DNA of 64,000 bases from Elusimicrobiota bacterium (GTDB taxonomy: Bacteria; Elusimicrobiota; Endomicrobiia; Endomicrobiales; Endomicrobiaceae), in NCBI GenBank assembly GCA_017525905.1, contig JAFXSD010000028.1:41579-105578 (forward strand). The letters run 5' to 3'. Of the stretch, positions 10,777 to 19,280 are shown in pieces. A model generated the notes under the pieces. That model was not told where the DNA came from. It made no database searches and worked only from the letters and a program-made list of their open reading frames with translations. A program made the position numbers and the translations under genes. The number at the start of each line of letters is the position of its first letter. The first letter of the stretch is position 1.

Positions 10777-12627
10777 TCAATTTATATTATTAATATTATT
10801 AAATTTTTTTTCAAAATACTTTTCTTTTTCTTCAAAGATTTCGGTATTTTCCATAAGCTCGTTATACAATACTTCCAAATTTTCTTTTAATTGTTTACTT
10901 TGTTTTGGTCCTTCTGCCATAAAATTTAAGTCATTTTCTTCACAAGCTTTAATAAGAAGTTTTGTTATGTTTTCTATTTCAAGTTCTTTTTCTTGAATTT
11001 CTTTTTCCAATTCTTTAATTTTTAATTCCAAAGGTTTTAATGCTTTGGATTTTTCCTGAATTAGTTTTGCTCTTATTTTTTTTACTTCTTCTTTTGTGTA
11101 TAGTTTTTTTTCAGCATTTTTATTTGTTGCTTTTAATTCAGAGCTTTCGTCTTCCCAACCGCATCTTTCCAAGAAGTCCGCATATGTACCGTCGAATAAA
11201 GATACTTTGTTTCTGTCGAAAATTATAAGTTTTTGTGCTACGGCATGTAACAGTTCTTCGTTATGTGTTACTATTATAATCGATCCTGAAAATTCGTTAA
11301 TTGCATCTATTAACGATTCCGTAGATTCTAAATCCAAATGGTTTGTCGGCTCATCAAGAAGTAATAAATGTGCTGGTTTAGCCAAAATTTTTCCCAACAA
11401 AACTCTGCTTTTTTCTCCACCGGAAAGAACTTTTATTCTTTTCATCATATCGTTTCCGCCGAACATCATGGCTCCGCAGATATTTCTTGCATTTTGCGGT
11501 AATTTTGTATTCGCGGATAATATGGAATCATAAATTGTATCTTCGTCGTTCAACTGTGCAACATCGGACTGAACAAAATATCCTATTTCAAGTTCCGGAT
11601 GTTTTTTTATATTACCGGATATCGGAGTTAATCTCCCGGCCAACAATTTTAACAAGGTCGATTTTCCCTTACCGTTTTTCCCGATTACACAAATTCTTTC
11701 CTTCTTTAGAACATCAAAATTCAAATTGTCAATTAATATATCATCATCTTTATATCCGAATTTAAGAGAATATGTGCTAAGCATTTTATTTGCAGGAAAA
11801 TCCAAATCAGTGAAAGAAAAATCCAAAGTTTCCAATTCCGTGAGTTGTTTTAAATCATCTTGTTTTTCTAAAGTTTTTATTCTTGACTGAACCATACCGG
11901 CAAGTCTTGCTTTTGCTCTAAATCTTCTTATAAAAAGTTCGGTTCTTTTTCTTCTTTTTTCTATGTTTATCCTTGTTTTTTCATAAATTTCTTCTTCTTT
12001 TGCTATTTGCTCATATAACTTTTCCGTTGTCCCTTCTACTTTCCTTGCTTTGTTTCTATGAATTGCAACTGTGTGAGTAACAACTTGATCCATAAAAGAT
12101 CTGTCGTGAGTTATAAGTATAAGTTCTCCTTTTAATGTTTTAAGGAAGTTTATTAACCATCTTATTGCAACAATATCGAGATAGTTATTGGGTTCATCCA
12201 GTAACAACATATCGACATCCGAGAGTAATATTTTGGCTAAATTTAATCTTATTTTGTATCCACCGGAAAAAACGGCAGGTTCCTTATTTAAATCTTCTTT
12301 TGTAAAACCTAACCCGAATAAAACTTTTTCCGCTTTCCAGCTGTTGTCAGTTTCTTCTTTAGGCAATACCGATGCAACTTCTTCAATTATTGTTTTATAT
12401 TTGAAATCCAAATGTTGTTTTAAATATCCTATCTTATAGTTTTTAGGAATTTGGATTTCTCCTGAGTCATATTCCGCTTCTCCGGTAATCATTTTAAGTA
12501 AGGTTGTTTTCCCATAACCGTTTCTTCCGACTAAACCTATCTTTTCTCCTTTTCCCACACTAAAAGAGAGGTTGTCGAATAATACTCTTGTTCCGTAAGA
12601 TTTTGATAAGTTGTTAATAGTAATCAT
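10777..12627 (-). CDS. ABC-F family ATPase (ribosome-associated type)
   Basis: A soluble protein with two ABC cassettes and no membrane segments, the layout of ABC-F translation factors (Uup, EttA, YdiF). Cassette 1 has GRNGYGKTT, the signature FSGGYKIRLN and Walker B LLLDEPNNYLD; cassette 2 has GKNGKGKST, LSGGEKSRVLL and LLLDEPTNHLD. The arginine-rich linker between them is the usual position of the P-site tRNA interaction motif. The C-terminus (about residues 520-616) is a lysine/glutamate-rich coiled coil. I start at the ATG at 12627 (616 aa), which has GGGA upstream, not at the longer open frame. The gene lies 22 bp after giant 2 and 10 bp before giant 1, so it is cotranscribed with both. 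Confidence 0.92.
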   Translation of the reverse strand: MITINNLSKSYGTRVLFDNLSFSVGKGEKIGLVGRNGYGKTTLLKMITGEAEYDSGEIQIPKNYKIGYLKQHLDFKYKTIIEEVASVLPKEETDNSWKAEKVLFGLGFTKEDLNKEPAVFSGGYKIRLNLAKILLSDVDMLLLDEPNNYLDIVAIRWLINFLKTLKGELILITHDRSFMDQVVTHTVAIHRNKARKVEGTTEKLYEQIAKEEEIYEKTRINIEKRRKRTELFIRRFRAKARLAGMVQSRIKTLEKQDDLKQLTELETLDFSFTDLDFPANKMLSTYSLKFGYKDDDILIDNLNFDVLKKERICVIGKNGKGKSTLLKLLAGRLTPISGNIKKHPELEIGYFVQSDVAQLNDEDTIYDSILSANTKLPQNARNICGAMMFGGNDMMKRIKVLSGGEKSRVLLGKILAKPAHLLLLDEPTNHLDLESTESLIDAINEFSGSIIIVTHNEELLHAVAQKLIIFDRNKVSLFDGTYADFLERCGWEDESSELKATNKNAEKKLYTKEEVKKIRAKLIQEKSKALKPLELKIKELEKEIQEKELEIENITKLLIKACEENDLNFMAEGPKQSKQLKENLEVLYNELMENTEIFEEKEKYFEKKFNNINNIN

Positions 12628-12649
12628 AATATTCCCAATTTTAATAATA

Positions 12650-15600
12650 CTATGCTGCTGCCAACATTTGTCTGTAGTCAATAGTATTAATTTGTTTATT
12701 CTCAATTTTATAAATTCTTCTTTCTTGCATAAAGAGAATAATTTCTATTATTGTATTGACAGCAACGTCATCTTCATCTATTGCCTTTGTATACAATTCG
12801 TTTATTTTATTCATACTGTTTGACAATTTTAAATCTTCCAATATATCACTATAAGTTTCTTTGCTCTCTTTTATCGTATTGGTTTTCGAATAATGTATCA
12901 ATAACATTTGTCCTAATAATCTTTCCATTTTTTTATCTGTGATAATTTCAATATTTTGTTCTTGTAATTTTATTTTTGTTAATATTCTTTGTTTTATTAT
13001 ATTTAAAAATATTTTTTTGCTTTCATCTGTTATCTTTGTGTCTTCCAAAATAACAGAAATAATATTGTTATCTGAAATGTTTAAGTTTGATATAAAATTA
13101 ATAATATCGGAATTCAACATTTTTTCTATTTCGGTTTCGTTTATATTCGGCAGTTGTGATAAGTTTATGTTGTAAGCAAACTCTTTAAGATCATTGCTTT
13201 TTATATTTGTAAAACCGAGTTTGATTTTTATTTTTCCTAATAAGGCATCAAAGGCATTATAAGTGTCTAAAATATTATTTTGCATTGAGAATAAATTTTG
13301 TAATACTTTCAAATTTATTAACAATGGAGTTTTTGAATAAATAATTTTTTTCTCCAATTCTTTAATTTGTATGTTTTCCGGTATTTTTTCTATTTCATTT
13401 TCTTCTTGTGAGAAATAGTCATATATTACAGAATCTTTTATTCTGCCGGAAATGCCGAAATTTCTGTAATAATTATCATCAATATTTAATTCGGATATTA
13501 TATAAATTTCAATACCGTTTTCTCTTAAAGTTATAAGCTCTTGAAGAATATCTTTATTTTCTTGTTCAAATTTGTTTTTTAGATATTCAAATTGTTTTTC
13601 CGAAATAACTTTTTTTACGGAACCATTACTAAGTGCTTGATATAAATTATTATCGGATATATCTGCTAACGAAACCATCATCTTTTGAGAGAAAATTACA
13701 CCGAAAACTCTTATTATTTCGGCAAAGCTTGAAGTAAAATTAGCTGTGTTACTTGTTAATATATTATTTTCTATGTATGTATCTTTGCTGTTTGAGTCAA
13801 CTATTAATGCCGCTTCTATATTTATCTCTATATTGTTTCTCAGATTTAATATCTTTTTTATTTGGCGTTTTAATTTTCTGCTATTATTTATTGTTTTTAT
13901 AATGTGTTTAGTGTCTAAACCATCAGCAACAAAAATAAGACTGTTCTTATCTTTAACTTGCCAAATGATTTTCCCTTCCGCTTTAAGCCCGGTGTTTATT
14001 AAATCTTGTTTATTGAATTTAGAAATATCATTCGTTACAAATATCCGTAAAGTTTTTGCTTTTATATCTGTTAAACTTAAAGGATGTGTTTGTTGTCTTG
14101 TGTTGTCTTGTGTGGAATATATAATCTTTATTTTTTCTTCACCTTGCATTAAAATACTTGAAATCTTATCTTTTAACGAATTTATCAAAAACGGATTTAG
14201 TATTATATTTGATAGTACTAAAGCAAAAGTTATTATGAAAGGAATAAATGTATTTTGAAAATTTAATATGCTTGAAGGCATTAGAATAAATTTGATAACA
14301 AAAGGGACAATATATATAAAGACTGATCGATATATTTTAAAAATGTTTTTTATTTTTGCTAATGCTTCTTTTAAAGTATAAGTGTCATTATCCACATTTG
14401 TTGCATTAAAAGTAATTTTATTTGGATTATGTAAAAAGTTTATAACCGAGTTTAACATAACATGAGAAAAAGATATAAATGTCGAGACAATAATAACTAC
14501 ATCTCTGAATATGTTTTTTAATGTTGCCGTTTTGTTATTTTTTTCTTGTTCAGACAATAAATTTGTTTTATCATAAATTTTATATAAAGCAACAATTAAC
14601 GGTATTGCTCCTAATACCAAAATCATTAAGTTGGATGTCCCGCTGTTTAAAAACAATCCTTTTATAATTGCTGCAGGAATTATTGATATTATATTAACAT
14701 AAGATAAAGGATAAACAAAAAAATGAATTTTTTGATACCATTTTATGTCTTTTGATAAAAGAAATTCTTTCATCCAATCGGTTAATATTCCATTCCTTTT
14801 CTCTTTCGGATTTTTTAAAATGTTTTTGTTAAATATTAATTCTAAAAGACCAAAAGTATATCTGGCAATTTTAGAGGCTTCTTCTATAAAAGAGCGGCTA
14901 ACAATTTCTGTAAACTCATATCCTTTAAAATTCAAATATTGTCCATGATATCCTCTTGATGAAAAAAGAGTAGATATATAATAATCTTCCGATACTCTGT
15001 CTTCCGGCCAAAATCCGACTTCTTCCAACGCTGATTTTCTTATAAATCCGTTATGACCAACAAAAGGGACAATGCCTCCGGTTAATGCATTTGAAGGATA
15101 TATATATTGGTACAAGAAAGCAGTAAATGCAGCAATAGTCTTAGAAAAATAATTATCTTCGCGATTTGACGGGACAGTAACATTTTCAGTATAAGCCAGT
15201 TTATTATCTTTTATAAATTTTGGAATTGATACGGATACAATATCTTCGTGAAGGCCGCTGTCTTTATCTAATAGTAAAATAACATCATAAACTTCTAAAT
15301 CTTCTCCTTCGTAGTATGTCCCGTCGTCAATAGAAATATTTTTCTTTATTTTTTCTATTGTCCTGTAAGTATGATTTAAGTTGCTTGCTTTTTTAAACAA
15401 ACCGGCTCTGTTTTCTTTAGGCCTTGCTATGAAAGAAATATTATTTTCTCTATAGAATATTATTCTTTCAACGGCTTGCTTTTCTTTGACGGATAGTTCA
15501 TCAAAAGGTTTAGATAGTATTTCTTTTATATGTTCTTGAGAAATATTTCCATCAAGTAATACCGCTAATCCGTCGTCCGATACTAAAACATTTGATTTTG

Positions 15601-18592
15601 CCCCGAATTTTCTTCCCTTATAATTTTCTGCAGCTTTTAAACTTTGTTTTATTGTTTCAAAAATAACTTCATTAGATTCTGTATATACCGGAATTTGTAT
15701 TGTAACATCCATTGTTCCTTGAGAATAATCGTAATTTTCTTCAGGAATATTTGAGAAATATTTCGATTCATAGTATTGTTCACCAAAAATTCTTTTTTGA
15801 TAAGATTTTTTAAAAAAAGACCATAATAGCGTTAAACTGCTGTTTATTGGGAATATTAAGGAAATAAAATGTATAAATGTTATTGCCGGCGAAGCTGTTG
15901 ATAATACTGCTAACACAATATTAATAGCAAATGTAAGTATTAAAATAGTTGCAATATCGTTGTCTTCTTTGGTCTTGTTGTTTACTTCCTCGATGTTTCT
16001 TTGAGTATCTGTTGATAAGTTTTTTTTATCCAATTTATAATGTATAAATGCAGACAATAAACTTGATAATATCGGCAATATTATTACTGATGTCGGGCAA
16101 ACTATATGTATAAGTATTGCAAACAAATAGGGTAAAGATAACATAATAGTTTGTTTTCCTATATAAAACAGATATTTATTTGTTTCTTTGTTTTTTAAAT
16201 GTTTTATAAAATCTTGTCTGATATCTTTATTTAAAACAATATTTTTTAGTTGATTAAAATATACGAAAAAAGAAATTGTTTTGTTCGGGGTTTTTGTATG
16301 AATATAATTTGTTATTGAATGTGCATAAACGAACAAGAATTGTGCCAACATAAAAACAGGGATTCCTATTAAAGGATTTATTATTGATATTGCCATAGGA
16401 ATAATTCTAAATAATTCTTCAATTAATACCTGTTTTAAAGTTGCTTTGTTTGTTAATGATAGCAACGGTTTCGGACTTATCTTATTCAACAACATATGTT
16501 GAACTTCCGGAAGAAAAGTGGAATAAATTTCCGGTTGTATGCCATCAATATCTTGCTCATTAAATTCTGATTGTTCTATGTCAATAATAACTCCATCTGC
16601 CAAATAAATATCGTGTTTGAACAATTGTAAAGATAAGTTCTTAAAAATCAAATATGTTTCCGGAATAAAAATTGATTGTAATCCTTTAGCAGGTAAAAAG
16701 TCCGGAATTGCATCAAATATGGAGCTTATACTGTTGTTTATTAAGAAAGAAACTTCTTTTTCTTCTTTAGTATTGTTGTTTTGTAAGTCTATTTCAATTT
16801 CTTGTCCGTTTTCGAATTTTAATGCATATACACCATTTTTAATTTTTGAAACTTTTATTTTGTTGCTTAACAATTGTTCTAATTTTGTAATATCTTTATC
16901 ACCGTATATTTGCAAAGCAACTTGTGCCAATAATGTTTGTTGTTCAATTTCTGTTGCGGATGCTGCCATTCTCAAGGCTAAAGCCTGAGACATAACTTCG
17001 TTTTGAATTTTTATATTTTTTTCATATTGTAATTTTGCATCTTTCGTATTTTCCGTTATAGCAGGTGTTATTGTTATTATATTTACACCTTGTTTTAAAA
17101 GGAAATCTTTTAATTCTTCACTATGAAAACCACCGGCCACAACAACCAATATTTTGTCCGATTGTTTTAAAGTTGTTATTAAATCTCTGTTCCCGATATT
17201 AATGTTTTTTATTTCATCGTTTATGTTTGTTATTATATTAGATATGAATACATCATTTCTTATGTTGTTTGTTTCATAATATAAATTTATTTCATTGAAA
17301 TCTTTTTCTATATTTTTTATTCTGTTTATACTGCTATATTTGGAGTACAATTCTATAAATTTGTCGTAATTATCTTTATAATATTGCCAATCATAGGCAG
17401 TTAAAGAATAATTTAAATATTTTTCAAAATAACTGAAAAAATCGGAGATAAAAGTAATTTCATATTCGGTATCATCATAAGAAAGAGCCATCCTTATTTG
17501 TGAAATCAAATGTTCTTCTTCTTTCAAAAGTTTGACCGGATTTAAATCTTCGGATAATTTTAAGTTTTCAAGAAATTTATTTAATTCCGGAAACTGTGTT
17601 GCAATATCTATATTAAATTCGACCGAGTATTTTTTTATAAACTCAGCTAATTTAAAAGTATTAGAAAAAGTATCAGTATAAGAAATCAATTTGTTATATG
17701 TGTCATAAGGCAAAGTGTTTTTTAATGTGTAAATTAACGATTGCAGTTGAGACGTAACAACTTTTGGATTTATTTCTGTAGAAGCCGAATAAATATTCAA
17801 AAATTTTGAAATGTTAGGATATGAATTTGTTAATATAGGAACAACATTGTTATAGTTGTTATTATTGTTGTTTATATTATTTACATATTTGAATAAAAGT
17901 TTATAAAATTTTGTTGAAGAAAGTTTCTCTCTTTTATAATCTGCTAAAATTTTTGAAAATCTTTTGTTTCTTTGATTTATGTATTTATTGTTCAGTATAA
18001 AAATTTCTTGGTTTACTTGTTTTAAAATATCAGAATAAGTATTTTTTTTGCTTATGATAAAATTAAGCCTTCCTAAATTTTCCTGATGTAAACTTTGTTT
18101 ATCCAAACCTTTTAAAATCTTTTCTTTCTTATTATGTAATACATAATATTCTGTGCCGGTTATATTGTTATTGTATAATAACTTTTGTATAACATCTTCT
18201 TTTATTTTTTCATCTTTTAAATTTGTTATCCAATCGAGATTAATTTTTTCATATCCGCCCTCAGCTAAAATTATATCAATTGGTTTTATATTATTAAGCT
18301 CATTTAGTATTTCATTGATGTTTCTTTGAGTTTGTAAATGACAATGTAAATCCTGAATGTTTATAACGGTTATATTGCTTCCTAAATCTTTAAAGCTTGT
18401 TACTTTCCCGAAATTTTGTTGAATTAAATTTGATGTTTCAAATAAATTATTTAATTGATTATTTATCGGTTGCTGTGCTGTTAATGCATATAAGTCGGAG
18501 TTTATATTTAACAATAAGAACGAAAACATTGTTAATAGTGCACATGCTTTTTTAAAGTTGATGTACTTTATTAAAATTTTAATTTTGTTCAT
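12650..18592 (-). CDS. giant protein 2: QDLH domain, CPBP-like membrane module, GT2 glycosyltransferase
   Basis: 1980 aa from the ATG at 18592, which has GGAG 5 bp upstream; this start gives a proper signal sequence. Domains in order: QDLH domain with IQDLHCH (about 81) and VAGGFHSE (about 487); a membrane module with EELFR (about 727), FVYAH (about 753) and HYKLD (near 845), the three motifs of CPBP/Rce1-like intramembrane proteases; a GT2 glycosyltransferase with PVYTESNE (about 967), DDG (1005), DKD (1107) and SEDY (1202); several membrane helices (about 1297-1440); and a C-terminal region ending MLAAA. The QxxRW motif of processive synthases is degenerate (SKIARY). The likely role is membrane-bound synthesis of a polysaccharide. 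The substrate is not evident from sequence; UDP-glucose is suggested by the other giants. Confidence 0.82.
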   Translation of the reverse strand: MNKIKILIKYINFKKACALLTMFSFLLLNINSDLYALTAQQPINNQLNNLFETSNLIQQNFGKVTSFKDLGSNITVINIQDLHCHLQTQRNINEILNELNNIKPIDIILAEGGYEKINLDWITNLKDEKIKEDVIQKLLYNNNITGTEYYVLHNKKEKILKGLDKQSLHQENLGRLNFIISKKNTYSDILKQVNQEIFILNNKYINQRNKRFSKILADYKREKLSSTKFYKLLFKYVNNINNNNNNYNNVVPILTNSYPNISKFLNIYSASTEINPKVVTSQLQSLIYTLKNTLPYDTYNKLISYTDTFSNTFKLAEFIKKYSVEFNIDIATQFPELNKFLENLKLSEDLNPVKLLKEEEHLISQIRMALSYDDTEYEITFISDFFSYFEKYLNYSLTAYDWQYYKDNYDKFIELYSKYSSINRIKNIEKDFNEINLYYETNNIRNDVFISNIITNINDEIKNINIGNRDLITTLKQSDKILVVVAGGFHSEELKDFLLKQGVNIITITPAITENTKDAKLQYEKNIKIQNEVMSQALALRMAASATEIEQQTLLAQVALQIYGDKDITKLEQLLSNKIKVSKIKNGVYALKFENGQEIEIDLQNNNTKEEKEVSFLINNSISSIFDAIPDFLPAKGLQSIFIPETYLIFKNLSLQLFKHDIYLADGVIIDIEQSEFNEQDIDGIQPEIYSTFLPEVQHMLLNKISPKPLLSLTNKATLKQVLIEELFRIIPMAISIINPLIGIPVFMLAQFLFVYAHSITNYIHTKTPNKTISFFVYFNQLKNIVLNKDIRQDFIKHLKNKETNKYLFYIGKQTIMLSLPYLFAILIHIVCPTSVIILPILSSLLSAFIHYKLDKKNLSTDTQRNIEEVNNKTKEDNDIATILILTFAINIVLAVLSTASPAITFIHFISLIFPINSSLTLLWSFFKKSYQKRIFGEQYYESKYFSNIPEENYDYSQGTMDVTIQIPVYTESNEVIFETIKQSLKAAENYKGRKFGAKSNVLVSDDGLAVLLDGNISQEHIKEILSKPFDELSVKEKQAVERIIFYRENNISFIARPKENRAGLFKKASNLNHTYRTIEKIKKNISIDDGTYYEGEDLEVYDVILLLDKDSGLHEDIVSVSIPKFIKDNKLAYTENVTVPSNREDNYFSKTIAAFTAFLYQYIYPSNALTGGIVPFVGHNGFIRKSALEEVGFWPEDRVSEDYYISTLFSSRGYHGQYLNFKGYEFTEIVSRSFIEEASKIARYTFGLLELIFNKNILKNPKEKRNGILTDWMKEFLLSKDIKWYQKIHFFVYPLSYVNIISIIPAAIIKGLFLNSGTSNLMILVLGAIPLIVALYKIYDKTNLLSEQEKNNKTATLKNIFRDVVIIVSTFISFSHVMLNSVINFLHNPNKITFNATNVDNDTYTLKEALAKIKNIFKIYRSVFIYIVPFVIKFILMPSSILNFQNTFIPFIITFALVLSNIILNPFLINSLKDKISSILMQGEEKIKIIYSTQDNTRQQTHPLSLTDIKAKTLRIFVTNDISKFNKQDLINTGLKAEGKIIWQVKDKNSLIFVADGLDTKHIIKTINNSRKLKRQIKKILNLRNNIEINIEAALIVDSNSKDTYIENNILTSNTANFTSSFAEIIRVFGVIFSQKMMVSLADISDNNLYQALSNGSVKKVISEKQFEYLKNKFEQENKDILQELITLRENGIEIYIISELNIDDNYYRNFGISGRIKDSVIYDYFSQEENEIEKIPENIQIKELEKKIIYSKTPLLINLKVLQNLFSMQNNILDTYNAFDALLGKIKIKLGFTNIKSNDLKEFAYNINLSQLPNINETEIEKMLNSDIINFISNLNISDNNIISVILEDTKITDESKKIFLNIIKQRILTKIKLQEQNIEIITDKKMERLLGQMLLIHYSKTNTIKESKETYSDILEDLKLSNSMNKINELYTKAIDEDDVAVNTIIEIILFMQERRIYKIENKQINTIDYRQMLAAA

Positions 18593-18623
18593 ATATCTCC
18601 ACACAAAATAAAAATTCTGTCTA

Positions 18624-19124
18624 TTATAAAACATAGACAGAATTATCCTCACTACCAAGTTTTAATGATAAAAAACTTACACTCCCAAAAAGGCGCAACA
18701 ATCCTATATAACACAGTAAGTAGAATAGTATAATCGGTATAACAAATATTTTTATCGATGAGTTTATAATATTAAATAATAAGTTTTGGTATTCAACAAC
18801 AGCTCTTATTACTTTTAGTTTTATGTTTGAATACATTAATGCTATAGGAATTTGCTCGAATTTATAAGTGTTGGCAAAAATATACTGAGTTTTGTTTACT
18901 GAATTTGCTAATGTTTTAATATCATAACTTACTTTTATACAAATATTAACAAAGTCTTTGGGCATATTTATTAACATATTGTATTGCTCTTGGATATCCA
19001 CAATGTTTGAGCAAGTTAAAGAGTTTTTTTTAACCATAAAAGAATAGAAACTTGTCAAACCGAAAGATATGTTCGACAAGACAATAAAAAATAAGAGAAT
19101 TACAGAAAAAATTTTAACTCTCAA
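18624..19124 (-). CDS. small exported/membrane protein preceding giant 2
   Basis: 166-aa protein of unknown function. It has an N-terminal hydrophobic signal or anchor (residues 5-25) and a second membrane segment (about 125-147), so most of it should face the periplasm. The start is a TTG, supported by a very good GGAGGAG box just upstream; no ATG is better placed. It is the first gene of the operon with giant 2, ABC-F and giant 1, and ends 31 bp before the giant 2 start. A protein of similar size and layout, without clear sequence similarity, precedes giant 3. It may assist the giant protein's insertion or folding, but this is inference from position only. Confidence 0.75.
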   Translation of the reverse strand: MRVKIFSVILLFFIVLSNISFGLTSFYSFMVKKNSLTCSNIVDIQEQYNMLINMPKDFVNICIKVSYDIKTLANSVNKTQYIFANTYKFEQIPIALMYSNIKLKVIRAVVEYQNLLFNIINSSIKIFVIPIILFYLLCYIGLLRLFGSVSFLSLKLGSEDNSVYVL

Positions 19125-19148
19125 TTAACTCCTCCGTATACATATAAT

Positions 19149-19177
19149 ATTCTAATATATACTCATTTATTTTTCAA
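19149..19177 (-). promoter_or_regulatory. candidate sigma-70 promoter for the giant 2 / ABC-F / giant 1 operon
   Basis: On the minus strand TTGAAA (19172-19177) and TAGAAT (19149-19154) are spaced by exactly 17 bp, about 25 bp upstream of the TTG start of the first operon gene. The same hexamer pair with the same spacing is found before pstS. Confidence 0.55.
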
Positions 19178-19280
19178 TGTTTTTTCTGTTTTTTATTTGT
19201 GAAATTTTTGAAAAAATTTTATATCTTTTTTTATTCAATTATGTTAAAATATTTCTTTAGAATATATTTAGGGAGATCAA

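Noticed and set aside
13746..14258. Open frame of 170 codons antisense to giant 2
   Set aside because: Its hydrophobic look mirrors the AT-rich reverse strand of a membrane region; no supporting signals.
18593..18658. Earlier start for giant 2, 22 codons upstream
   Set aside because: It would overlap the preceding gene, lacks a ribosome site and would put a charged extension before the signal sequence; the ATG at 18592 has GGAG.
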